Assembly (NCBI GenBank): GCA_037140375.1
Contig: JBAXER010000002.1
Location: 1 to 64,000, forward strand
Source of the DNA: WLMZ01 sp037140375
Lineage (GTDB): Bacteria > Actinomycetota > Acidimicrobiia > Acidimicrobiales > Ilumatobacteraceae
DNA length: 64,000 nucleotides
Direction of reading: 5' to 3'
The notes beneath the pieces are model-generated. The model worked only from the letters and a program-made list of their open reading frames with translations. It was not told where the DNA came from and ran no database searches. The translations under genes and the position numbers were made by a program. Positions 1 to 8,006 of this stretch are shown here, piece by piece (the first letter of the stretch is position 1; every line of letters starts with the position of its first letter).

Positions 1-1144
1 CCACAGTGATCAACGTCGCCACAACAAAACGCGTGTAGCTACCCGAGTGATACGTATGGCTGAAGACAAAGACCGGCCAGTGCCATAGGTACAAGCCGTA
101 CGAGCGGCGACCGATCTCGACCAGCGGCCGCCAGCTCAGCAGCGCTCGAAACCCAAGAGCCGCTGGGTGCACGACCACCATGATCGTGAGAATCGACAAC
201 ACCGAAACCAGCGCCAACAACCACTGGTACACATAGCCGGCGGTGAGTTCGGCCACGCTCATAATGCACACGAGCAGCGTGAGCGTTACGGCGCCAAATG
301 GATCGAGTCGTGTGCCGAACTTGAGCATCTTGCGAGTGGACCGCCATGGTCGCCAGACGAACGCTGCACCTGCGCCCAGCAGCAAACCGCTGGCTCGAGT
401 GAACGTGCTCAGATACATGAAGTTGGTGCGGTTGGCCTGATTGCCAAGCACCCAGATGGTGCCGTCGTCTGGCGTAGTGGCGTGCAACACGAACATCAGC
501 ACCATTAGCGCGAACGCGGTGGCAGCAAACGCCTTGGCTCGAGTGCTGAGGCGACCAGTGCCTACCGACATCGCAGCGATGAACACCAGCGGCCAAATCA
601 GGTACCACTGCTCTTCGACGGCAAGCGACCAGAGGTGGCGAAGCAACGGCGGATCAGCCGACGAAAAGTACGGCGCCTGTCCGAGGATCTGGCCCCAGTT
701 TCCGAGATAGAAGATGGACCACGGAAGGTCGCGCTTCAACGTGGACTGCTGCTCGGCGGTGCCGAACATGCTGGCCCACAACGCCACCGCCAACATCATG
801 GTGAACAGCGCTGGCAGCAAACGCCGCGCCCGCCTCACCCAGAACTGGCCGAGGTTCACGCGTTGGTTCTTCTCGCGCTCGTCGAGCAATAACGAGGTGA
901 TCAGGAATCCCGACACGACGAAGAACACCTCGACGCCAAAGAAGCCGCCACGCATCCAACCGAACCCAGCGTGGTACAAGATGACAGCGACCACGCTGAG
1001 TGCCCGCAGGCCATCGAGGCCGGGCTGATAACCCATCGTGCGCACGCGGGTTACATCGAACTCAACAGTGCCCGAGGGCACCCACCGACGATCGAGATCG
1101 GCGAGTCGGCCTAAGGCAGGCGGATCGTCGTGTGTGTCGCTCAC
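1..1144 (-). CDS. Acyltransferase family 3 membrane protein (3' end beyond window)
   Basis: This is an OafA/YrhL-like acyltransferase-3 membrane protein, a family that O-acylates cell-surface polysaccharide, peptidoglycan or lipids. The frame reads PGLDGLRALSVVAVILYHAGF near its start, then FFGVEVFFVVSGFLITSLLL and RRARRLLPALF, with the RHLWSLAVEEQWYLIWP block further on. These are family hallmarks, with several hydrophobic helices. I chose a GTG start at 1144 because it overlaps the upstream MFS stop as GTGA, which implies translational coupling; an internal ATG at 1036 sits closer to the conserved core and is the alternative. The C-terminal part lies outside the window. The substrate is unknown. 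Confidence 0.85.
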   Translation of the reverse strand, partial: MSDTHDDPPALGRLADLDRRWVPSGTVEFDVTRVRTMGYQPGLDGLRALSVVAVILYHAGFGWMRGGFFGVEVFFVVSGFLITSLLLDEREKNQRVNLGQFWVRRARRLLPALFTMMLAVALWASMFGTAEQQSTLKRDLPWSIFYLGNWGQILGQAPYFSSADPPLLRHLWSLAVEEQWYLIWPLVFIAAMSVGTGRLSTRAKAFAATAFALMVLMFVLHATTPDDGTIWVLGNQANRTNFMYLSTFTRASGLLLGAGAAFVWRPWRSTRKMLKFGTRLDPFGAVTLTLLVCIMSVAELTAGYVYQWLLALVSVLSILTIMVVVHPAALGFRALLSWRPLVEIGRRSYGLYLWHWPVFVFSHTYHSGSYTRFVVATLITV

Positions 1145-2328
1145 GCGGTGCGTGTCCAATTCAGCACGGCCAGCCCGATTCCGCACATCGCGGCAGCAAC
1201 CAAATATGGCGCAGGAATGCCGACGTGATGAAAGAGCAAGCCTGCGAGTGCGGGGCCAACAACGCGGGCCAGCGCGCTGCCGCTTTGTTGAAATCCGAGC
1301 GCTTCACCACGTTGATGAGGCGGCACGACGCTGGTGACCATGGTAGTGAAGTTTGGCGATGTAAGACCCTGCCCGAAGGTGAGTAGCGCCAGGGCCGGAA
1401 CGAGCACTGCCCAACTTGTTGCAAACGCAAGTACAAGCAAACCCACAGCGTTGAACGCCAATCCGGCAGACACCGACCCACGCACGCCGATCTTCTCGCC
1501 GACTGGCCTGATCACGCCGCCCTGCACAATCACGAGGAACACGCCGATGCACACAAAGACAACAGCGATGCCACCTTCGTTGAGCGAAAAGCGACGTTCA
1601 GCGAGCAGCGCAAACGTGGCTTCGAAGCCGCTGAACGCGGCGATAGCGATAAAGGCCACCGAGACAAGACGCCAGAGTTCGGCCGAGTGCACCGACTTCT
1701 CAGCCTTTTGGCGCGGGCCCCGATTCACATGAGTTTCGGGAAGACGGAAGATGGCGATACATCCGTTGACGAACGCGATCGCGCCAGCCACATAGAACGG
1801 CAGATAGGGCCCGCGAATTGCCGATAGTGCGCCAAGCGCAGGGCCAACAACGAAGCCGACACCAAACGCTGCGCCGAGAAGTCCAAAGGCCCGCGGTCGA
1901 TCTTTCGGAGCCACCACATCAGACACAGCACCCTGAGCAACCGACACGCTTGCACCCGAGGCGCCATCAAGAATGCGACCGAGGAACAACACCCACAACG
2001 CGCCTGCAGCGCCCGTGATCACACTGCCGACTGCAGTACCGAACAGCGACAGCAAGATGATCGGCTTGCGGCCAACGCGGTCGCTCAGTCGACCCAGCAG
2101 CGGCGCACACACGAACTGCGCCAGCGAGAATGAAGCAAACAACAGACCGACGGTGAACGGATTGGCGCCAAAGCGCTCGGCGTAACGGCCAAGAATGGGG
2201 GCAACGATGCCGAAGCCAACGAGGTCGAGCGCGACCGTGGTCCAGATGACCCAGAACCCGCGTGGTAACGGGGCTCGAGGGGCGGACTCAGGACGTGACA
2301 CGGAGTCCAATGCTGCCACCTTCAGCAA
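1141..2328 (-). CDS. MFS transporter (DHA1/TetA-like)
   Basis: This 395-residue protein has the length and pattern of a 12-helix major facilitator. The first helix reads ALDLVGFGIVAPILGRY, and the inter-helix 2/3 loop has the motif A form LLGRLSDRVGRKPI. These features fit the drug:H+ antiporter-1 (TetA-like) group, which exports small molecules using the proton gradient. It lies 43 bases downstream of cysS and overlaps the acyltransferase gene by 4 bases, so it is probably the penultimate or a late gene of the sulfate-assimilation unit. The substrate cannot be told from sequence. An export role in cysteine or sulfur metabolism is possible but rests only on position. Confidence 0.85.
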   Translation of the reverse strand: MLKVAALDSVSRPESAPRAPLPRGFWVIWTTVALDLVGFGIVAPILGRYAERFGANPFTVGLLFASFSLAQFVCAPLLGRLSDRVGRKPIILLSLFGTAVGSVITGAAGALWVLFLGRILDGASGASVSVAQGAVSDVVAPKDRPRAFGLLGAAFGVGFVVGPALGALSAIRGPYLPFYVAGAIAFVNGCIAIFRLPETHVNRGPRQKAEKSVHSAELWRLVSVAFIAIAAFSGFEATFALLAERRFSLNEGGIAVVFVCIGVFLVIVQGGVIRPVGEKIGVRGSVSAGLAFNAVGLLVLAFATSWAVLVPALALLTFGQGLTSPNFTTMVTSVVPPHQRGEALGFQQSGSALARVVGPALAGLLFHHVGIPAPYLVAAAMCGIGLAVLNWTRTA

Positions 2329-2371
2329 CGCAATCCCAACATGCCTCGGCGCTCGGCCAGGCAGTCAGCGA

Positions 2372-3739
2372 TCAGCGTCGAACCGAGGTGCCCTGCTTCG
2401 TGGTCTCGACCAGCCAACCAAGACCCTGCAGCTGGGCACGCAGGGCGTCGGCAGCGGCGAAGTCTTTTGCGGCACGGGCAGCATCGAGTGCGCTGGCCAT
2501 CTCTGAAATCTCGGCGGGAATGTCGCCCTCGGTCTTGAGCACCAATCCAATTGCAGTGCACATCGCATGCACGGCAGCGGCCAGCGAACCGGCACCAGCG
2601 TGGTCGCCGGCATCGAGTGCTGCGTTGGCCCGACGAACCGTGTCGAACAGCAACGCCATCGCGTTCGGGGTGTCGAGGTCGTCGTCCATGCGGTCGCCGA
2701 ATTGCGACAGCGCGTCGGCGTCGGCGATTACTGAACCATCGGCAGCCGCGGCAGCCGTGCGGGCCGCGAACGCATCGAGGCCGGCAAGCGATTTGACCGC
2801 GGCATCGATGTTGTCCTGACCCACCCGCACGGGACCGCGGTAGTGCGTCTGCAACAGCAACATGCGATAGGCGCGAGCGTCGTAATGCTCGATGAGGTCG
2901 AGCAGGTTGGCCACGTTGCCGAGGCTCTTTGACATTTTCTCGCCCTCGGCATCGACCACAAACCCGTTATGCATCCAGTGATTGGCAAAGGTCTTGCCCA
3001 GCGCAACAGCCTGAGCACGCTCGTTTTCGTGGTGCGGGAACTTGAGGTCCATGCCGCCGCAATGCAGATCGAAACCTTCGCCGAGCAGGTCGAGGCTCAT
3101 GACTACACACTCGCTGTGCCAGCCAGGACGGCCATCGCCCCACGGCGCAGGCCAACTGGGTTCGCCCGGCTTGCTGATTTTCCACAACGCAAAGTCGGCA
3201 GGGTGGCGTTTGTTCTCGGCGCCGAAGACTTCGCGATCGCCCCCGCCGGCAAGCAAGCCCTCGAGGTTTTGATTCGCCAAGAGTCCGTAGTCGTGCACGG
3301 TCTCGACACTGAGATACACGCCATCGGTGGTCGTGTAAGCGCGATCGATTGCGATCAGTTCGCCAATCATCTCGACCATCTCGTCGACGTATTCGGTTGC
3401 GTGCGGAACATCGGTGGGGCGGGCCACATTGAGGCCCTTCATCGCGTCGAACCATACGTCTTCGCATTTGCGCGTGATCTCTTGCCACGGGCGGTTCTCG
3501 CGTTCGGCCCGGTTGATGATCTTGTCGTCGATGTCGGTGATGTTGCTCACCAAGCGAACCTGAATGCCTGTCCACTCGAGATAGCGACGCAACACGTCGT
3601 ACACCAACGTGGCGCGGCCGTGACCGAGGTGCGGTGGCCCGTAGACCGTGGGGCCGCAGAGATAGATGCTGAGGTGGCCGGGCTCGCGCATGGCCAATGG
3701 ACGCACTGTTTGGGTCGCTGTGTCGAAGAGGTGAAGCAT
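2372..3739 (-). CDS. cysS: Cysteinyl-tRNA synthetase
   Basis: This class Ia aminoacyl-tRNA synthetase charges tRNA-Cys. The HIGH signature appears as HLGH at residues 37-40, next to the zinc-ligand Cys28 (YLCGPTVYG). TDIDDKIINRA, the second zinc-site Cys in HSECVVMS and HCGGMDL, and the KMSKSLGN loop follow. The 455-residue length is normal, and the C-terminal helical region argues against the shorter mycothiol ligase MshC. The frame is open upstream, but ATG 3739 is chosen because the cobA stop overlaps it as TGATG. Its place directly after cysH-D-N-cobA links cysteine supply with its use in translation, which is an inference from position. Confidence 0.95.
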   Translation of the reverse strand: MLHLFDTATQTVRPLAMREPGHLSIYLCGPTVYGPPHLGHGRATLVYDVLRRYLEWTGIQVRLVSNITDIDDKIINRAERENRPWQEITRKCEDVWFDAMKGLNVARPTDVPHATEYVDEMVEMIGELIAIDRAYTTTDGVYLSVETVHDYGLLANQNLEGLLAGGGDREVFGAENKRHPADFALWKISKPGEPSWPAPWGDGRPGWHSECVVMSLDLLGEGFDLHCGGMDLKFPHHENERAQAVALGKTFANHWMHNGFVVDAEGEKMSKSLGNVANLLDLIEHYDARAYRMLLLQTHYRGPVRVGQDNIDAAVKSLAGLDAFAARTAAAAADGSVIADADALSQFGDRMDDDLDTPNAMALLFDTVRRANAALDAGDHAGAGSLAAAVHAMCTAIGLVLKTEGDIPAEISEMASALDAARAAKDFAAADALRAQLQGLGWLVETTKQGTSVRR

Positions 3740-4485
3740 CAGCCGACAGCGTAGGCGGCGCCCGCCGCGACCTCGCATACATTCAGCGCGGCGACCGCAC
3801 CAATCACAAGCGTGGCCGGCGACTTCACAGCTGTGTCGACCAAGGCGTCGAGCCGACAACGAGTCACCGATTGTTCGGCTGTGGTGGCTCGCAAGATTGC
3901 TGCCACCGGGGTGTCGGGAGCCATGCCACCGGCGATCAGCGCCTGGGCAATGACACCACGTTCGGCAACACCCATCAACACCACGATGGTGCCGCCAGAT
4001 TGCGCGAGGGCTGCCCAGTTGACGGGCATTTCGCCGTGCTGGCGATGCCCCGTGACAACAGTGAACATCGCCGAAACGCCGCGCTGCGTCACTGGAATTC
4101 CGGCAGCCGCCGGAGCAGCAACTGCCGAGGTGATGCCGGGAACGATTTCGCAGCTGATGCCCTCGAGCGCCAACGCCAATGCTTCTTCACCGCCGCGGCC
4201 GAACACGAATGGGTCGCCGCCTTTGAGACGCACCACCCGCTTGCCCTCGCGCGCAAGGCGCAACAACAACACGTTGATGAGTCCTTGTGCCGGGCTTTGT
4301 CCGGGGCGCTTGCCAACATCGATCAGTTCGGCATCGGGAGACGCCAACGCCAACACGTCGCTGCTCACCAATGCGTCGTGCACCACCACGTCGGCCTCGG
4401 CCAACAGGCGCGCCGCTTTCACGGTGAGCAACTCAGCGTCGCCAGGTCCGGCACCAACGAGTGCCACCCAGCCAGAAGCTGTCAT
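3739..4485 (-). CDS. cobA: Uroporphyrinogen-III C-methyltransferase (SUMT)
   Basis: The enzyme uses two S-adenosylmethionines to methylate uroporphyrinogen III to precorrin-2, the entry to siroheme and cobalamin. The N-terminal VALVGAGPGDAELLTVKA, then VVRLKGGDPFVFGRGGEE, then VPGITSAVAAPAAAGIPVTQRG, are the standard SUMT motifs. At 248 residues it is a stand-alone SUMT, not a fused CysG or CobA-HemD. It overlaps cysN by 4 bases (ATGA) and cysS as TGATG. In a sulfate-reduction operon its likely job is making siroheme for sulfite reductase. The matching dehydrogenase/chelatase gene is divergently placed at 7395. Confidence 0.93.
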   Translation of the reverse strand: MTASGWVALVGAGPGDAELLTVKAARLLAEADVVVHDALVSSDVLALASPDAELIDVGKRPGQSPAQGLINVLLLRLAREGKRVVRLKGGDPFVFGRGGEEALALALEGISCEIVPGITSAVAAPAAAGIPVTQRGVSAMFTVVTGHRQHGEMPVNWAALAQSGGTIVVLMGVAERGVIAQALIAGGMAPDTPVAAILRATTAEQSVTRCRLDALVDTAVKSPATLVIGAVAALNVCEVAAGAAYAVG

Positions 4486-5771
4486 CGATTGACGGCGGTG
4501 ATCATCAACGCGCCAGCCGTTGAGTTGGTGGCTTCGTCGATGAGGATCATTCGGCCGCCTTCGGGATTGTCGATGTAGCGATCGGCAACGATCGGTTCGC
4601 TGAGGAGCAAGCGCACCCGGCCAAGCGTATTCAGTTCGAGCGACTCGGTTGGCTCACGATCGAGCGAAGCAAGATCGTGGCGGTAGTCGATTGCCGTGAC
4701 AGTTGCGCGACCCGTGCGGGTGCCGTGCTTAAACCACCAGCGGCTACCGACGGTGAGCGGCTGATCGACCATCCAACACACTTCGGCCTCAACCGACTCG
4801 CCGATGTGAGGCACAACCGTGCCCGCAGTGGCGACGAGCACGTCGCCGCGGGCGACGTCGATGGTGGTGGTCAACTCAATAACCACAGCGTGACCGTTCT
4901 CGGCGCTGAGCACTGGCTTGCCAGCGCGGTGCAATGCTTTGATCACGGCGCGATTACCGGAAGGCTCGATGGTGACCTCGTCGCCCACTGCAAAACCGCC
5001 TCCGTTGACCACGCCTGCGTAGCCACGAAAGTCGGCGAACTCGCCACCCTGAGGGCGGATGACGCGCTGCACATGCAGGCGGCCACCAACCTCGGTGCGA
5101 GGGTCGGCATCGAAATCTTCGAGCCACTGCAGCAACGGCGGGCCGTCGTACCAAGGTGTGTTCGACGATGCATCGACCACGTTGTCACCCAGCAGAGCCG
5201 ACAGCGGGATTGCAGTGACAGGCACTGGAGTTGGAAGCGCCTGCACGTATTCGATGACTTCTTTGGCGATGAGGTCGAACTCGGTTTCGTCCCAATCGAC
5301 GAGGTCCATCTTGTTGACAGCAACCACGATTGATTTCACGCCGAGCAGCGTGGCAATGAAGGCATGGCGGCGGGTCTGCTCAAGCACACCGTGGCGGGCG
5401 TCGACAAGCACAATCGCGACGTCGGCGTTTGAGGCGCCAGTCACCATGTTGCGCGTGTACTGGGCGTGGCCGGGCGTGTCGGCGACGATGAAGCTGCGCT
5501 GCGGAGTGGCGAAGTAGCGGTGCGCAACATCGATGGTGATGCCCTGCTCGCGCTCGGCACGCAAGCCGTCGGTGAGCAGCGCAAGGTTGGTCTCGCCATC
5601 GCCATAGCGGCGACTGGCCTTGACCACGGCAGCAAGTTGGTCTTCGAAGACCGTCTTGGTGTCGTGCAACAAGCGACCGATGAGGGTGCTCTTGCCGTCG
5701 TCTACCGAGCCAGCGGTGGCGACGCGAAGGGTGCTCCGAAGAGCGACTGCGGTTCCGGTTGTGGTGCTCAT
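4482..5771 (-). CDS. cysN: Sulfate adenylyltransferase GTPase subunit
   Basis: This translation-factor-like GTPase forms ATP sulfurylase with CysD and couples GTP hydrolysis to APS formation from sulfate and ATP. The P-loop GSVDDGKST is at residues 21-29, followed by the G3 motif DTPGHAQY and the G4 motif NKMD, then beta-barrel domains. It is 429 residues long with no C-terminal APS kinase fusion. The ATG at 5771 overlaps the cysD stop as TGATG; open frame continues upstream but only through cysD. The 3' end overlaps cobA by 4 bases. The lack of cysC in the window fits an APS-reductase route. Confidence 0.95.
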   Translation of the reverse strand: MSTTTGTAVALRSTLRVATAGSVDDGKSTLIGRLLHDTKTVFEDQLAAVVKASRRYGDGETNLALLTDGLRAEREQGITIDVAHRYFATPQRSFIVADTPGHAQYTRNMVTGASNADVAIVLVDARHGVLEQTRRHAFIATLLGVKSIVVAVNKMDLVDWDETEFDLIAKEVIEYVQALPTPVPVTAIPLSALLGDNVVDASSNTPWYDGPPLLQWLEDFDADPRTEVGGRLHVQRVIRPQGGEFADFRGYAGVVNGGGFAVGDEVTIEPSGNRAVIKALHRAGKPVLSAENGHAVVIELTTTIDVARGDVLVATAGTVVPHIGESVEAEVCWMVDQPLTVGSRWWFKHGTRTGRATVTAIDYRHDLASLDREPTESLELNTLGRVRLLLSEPIVADRYIDNPEGGRMILIDEATNSTAGALMITAVNR

Positions 5772-6673
5772 CAGAAGTAACCCTCTCGCTTGCGATCTTC
5801 CATTGCGGATTCGCTGAATGTGTCGTCGGCGCGGGTTGCGCCACGTTCGGTGATGCGTGCTGCAGCCACCTCGATAATCACGTCGTGCACGTTTGCCGCT
5901 GTCGACTCGACAGCTCCGGTGCAACTGGCGTCGCCAACAGTGCGGTAGCGCACGACTGCTTCGTACGGCACCTCGCCAGGCTCAGCCACAACGGGTCCGC
6001 CTACTGCAAGCAACATGCCGTCGCGCTCGACAACGGTGCGGGTGTGCGAGTAATAGATGGTTGGAAGCGCAAGATCGTGCACGGCGATGTACTGCCAGAT
6101 GTCGAGCTCGGTCCAGTTAGAAAGCGGGAAGGCACGCAGCTGCTCGCCCTTGCGGATGCGAGCGTTGAGCACGTCCCACGGTTCGGGTCGCTGCTGGCGG
6201 GGATCCCAACGGCCCTGGTGATCGCGGAAGCTCAGGATGCGCTCCTTGGCGCGAGCCTTGTCTTCGTCGCGACGACCGCCGCCGAACGCTGCGTCGAAGC
6301 CGTGCTCGATCATTGCGTCGAGCAAGGTGACCGACTGCAAACGGTTGCGGCTGGCGCGAGGGCCGGTGTCTTCGACGACGCGACCCTTGTCGATAGATTC
6401 CTGAACGCTGGCGATCACGAGACGTGCGCCGACATCACGTACGAACTGATCGCGGTATTCGATGACCTCGGCGAAGTTGTGGCCGGTGTCTACGTGCATC
6501 ACGGGGAAGGGCAACCGGGCTGGCGCGAAGGCGAGCACAGCGAGGTGCAACAACACGGCTGAGTCCTTGCCGCCGCTAAACAACAGCACCGGGTTCTGGC
6601 ACTCGGTGGCCACCTCACGAATGATGGTGATGGCCTCATCGGTGAGCGACTCGAGGTGAGTGGTAGTGCTCAT
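5771..6673 (-). CDS. cysD: Sulfate adenylyltransferase catalytic subunit
   Basis: CysD is the catalytic subunit of ATP sulfurylase and belongs to the adenosine-phosphosulfate PP-loop family. The PP-loop SGGKDS is at residues 33-38. The PVMHVDTGHNF segment, a GGRRDEDKARAKER block and the Arg-rich nucleotide-binding regions follow. At 300 residues it is close to the E. coli protein. The start at 6673 (MSTTTHLESL) overlaps the cysH stop by 4 bases; the longer open frame upstream is only cysH read in another frame. It works with CysN in the cytoplasm and is in the same unit. Confidence 0.95.
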   Translation of the reverse strand: MSTTTHLESLTDEAITIIREVATECQNPVLLFSGGKDSAVLLHLAVLAFAPARLPFPVMHVDTGHNFAEVIEYRDQFVRDVGARLVIASVQESIDKGRVVEDTGPRASRNRLQSVTLLDAMIEHGFDAAFGGGRRDEDKARAKERILSFRDHQGRWDPRQQRPEPWDVLNARIRKGEQLRAFPLSNWTELDIWQYIAVHDLALPTIYYSHTRTVVERDGMLLAVGGPVVAEPGEVPYEAVVRYRTVGDASCTGAVESTAANVHDVIIEVAAARITERGATRADDTFSESAMEDRKREGYF

Positions 6674-7323
6674 CCGTGCAACCCACATTCGGTCTTGGCA
6701 TTGCCGGCCCAACGACCATTGCGGCGATCTTCGCCCTCGGCAACCGGCCGGGTGCATGGCCAGCATCCGATGGACGGGTAGCCACGCTCGGTGAGTGGGT
6801 TGGCGGGAAGATCGTGCAGCTGCGCGTAGAGCAACATGTCGTCGTCGCTGAATCCGGCGAGCGGGTTGATCTTGGTGATGTTGCGGCCAATGTCGAAGCT
6901 GGCGATGGGCGTATTGGCGCGAGTAGGTCCATCGACACGGCGCACGCCAGTGATCCAACCGGCCTTACCCGTGAGCGAACGCTGCAGGGGCTCAACCTTG
7001 CGGATGGCGCAGCACGCCTCAACATCGCTCTGCCACAGGTTGTCGGGCTGAACCTCGGGCAACGGATGCACGATGCGCAGGTTGAGATCGAGCTTCTTGG
7101 TGAGCTCGTCGACCAACCACTTGGTCTCGGCAAACAGGTATTGGGTGTCGAGCAACACGATCTCGATGCCGGGAACGGCGGTAGCGGCAACGTGCACCAG
7201 AACGGCATCTTCAAAGCTCGCCGTAACGACCAACGCGTGGGCTCCGAACTGGTCGGCAGCCCACCGAATGGTGTCGGCGGGGCGGTCAACACTGAGCGTG
7301 TCTGGGACAGATACCAATGACAT
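6670..7323 (-). CDS. cysH: Adenylyl-sulfate (APS) reductase, assimilatory
   Basis: This 217-residue PP-loop-fold reductase converts APS to sulfite and AMP using thioredoxin-type electrons. It has the cysteine pairs Cys104-Cys105 (ACCAIRKVEPL) and Cys187-Cys190 (GCWPC) that hold the [4Fe-4S] cluster of bacterial APS reductases, and the C-terminal ECGLH with catalytic Cys213. The iron-sulfur cysteines mark it as APS-specific instead of PAPS-specific. It is the first gene of the minus-strand unit cysH-D-N-cobA-cysS and faces the siroheme gene across a 71-base AT-rich spacer. No sulfite reductase gene is in the window. Confidence 0.94.
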   Translation of the reverse strand: MSLVSVPDTLSVDRPADTIRWAADQFGAHALVVTASFEDAVLVHVAATAVPGIEIVLLDTQYLFAETKWLVDELTKKLDLNLRIVHPLPEVQPDNLWQSDVEACCAIRKVEPLQRSLTGKAGWITGVRRVDGPTRANTPIASFDIGRNITKINPLAGFSDDDMLLYAQLHDLPANPLTERGYPSIGCWPCTRPVAEGEDRRNGRWAGNAKTECGLHG

Positions 7324-7394
7324 GCAGACAGTTCTACCATAAATACGACAAAAACGATCGGGATTTAATAATTACACCGTGGTAGGTTGCCGAG
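7324..7394. promoter_or_regulatory. Divergent control region between cysH and the siroheme gene
   Basis: This 71-base spacer is clearly richer in A and T than its surroundings and must carry promoters for both directions. It contains CTACCA at 7334-7339 and the complementary TGGTAG at 7380-7385, 40 bases apart, which could be widely spaced half-sites or coincidence. AT-rich hexamers occur on both strands but I cannot fix a -35/-10 pair with confidence. A sulfur- or cysteine-responsive regulator would be expected by function; none is encoded nearby. Confidence 0.5.
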
Positions 7395-7976
7395 ATGCCT
7401 TTTAGCTACCCGGTTTTCCTCGATTTGACGGGTGTTCCCGTGCTGCTCGTGGGCGGCGGATTGATCGCTTTTCGCAAGGCTGGCGGCCTGGTTGCGGCCG
7501 GCGCAGCCATCACCGTGGTGGCACCCGAGATTCGCCCCGACCTCGCCGAACTGGCCGCCCATACCGAGCAACGTCCGTACCGCAACGGCGAGGCCAGCGG
7601 CTATCAACTGGTCATGACCGCCACCAGCGACCCGGCCGTAAACGCTCAAGTGGCCAGCGATGCCAAGGCCGCCGGAGTCTGGGTGAACAGCGCCGACGAT
7701 CCCAAAAACTGCTCGTTCATCCTGCCCGCCGTGGCCCGTCAGGGGCTTGTCACGATGGCCATCAGCACGGGCGGTTCAAGCCCGGCACTGGCGAGTCGGT
7801 TGCGCACCGACATCGCTGCTCGCGAACTCACACCAAACGTGGCTGCCGCCGCGATCGAACTCTCGCGGCAGCGCGACGAGATCAAGGGTGCCGGCGAAAG
7901 CACCGAGGACATCGACTGGACCGATCGGGTGACCCGTGCCCTTGCAGGCCACGAGGCACAAACTCTCCCCGAATAG
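7395..7976 (+). CDS. Precorrin-2 dehydrogenase / sirohydrochlorin ferrochelatase (siroheme synthase N-domain)
   Basis: This 193-residue protein matches the CysG N-terminal/Met8 family, which uses NAD+ to oxidise precorrin-2 and then inserts iron to give siroheme. The Rossmann motif LLVGGGLIAFRKA begins near residue 17, and GVWVNSADDPKNCSFILPA followed by LVTMAISTGGSSPALASRLR are typical of the family. The start at 7395 is the first ATG after the divergent promoter region. It complements the separate SUMT gene in the opposite operon, so the two CysG activities are split over divergent transcripts. valS follows 30 bases downstream. Confidence 0.9.
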   Translation: MPFSYPVFLDLTGVPVLLVGGGLIAFRKAGGLVAAGAAITVVAPEIRPDLAELAAHTEQRPYRNGEASGYQLVMTATSDPAVNAQVASDAKAAGVWVNSADDPKNCSFILPAVARQGLVTMAISTGGSSPALASRLRTDIAARELTPNVAAAAIELSRQRDEIKGAGESTEDIDWTDRVTRALAGHEAQTLPE

Positions 7977-8006
7977 AGCGAGGCGGCTCGGTAGCCTTGC
8001 TCACCT

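Noticed and set aside
2372..3739. MshC (mycothiol cysteine ligase) instead of CysS
   Set aside because: Length of 455 residues and a full C-terminal helical/anticodon region match CysS; MshC is shorter.
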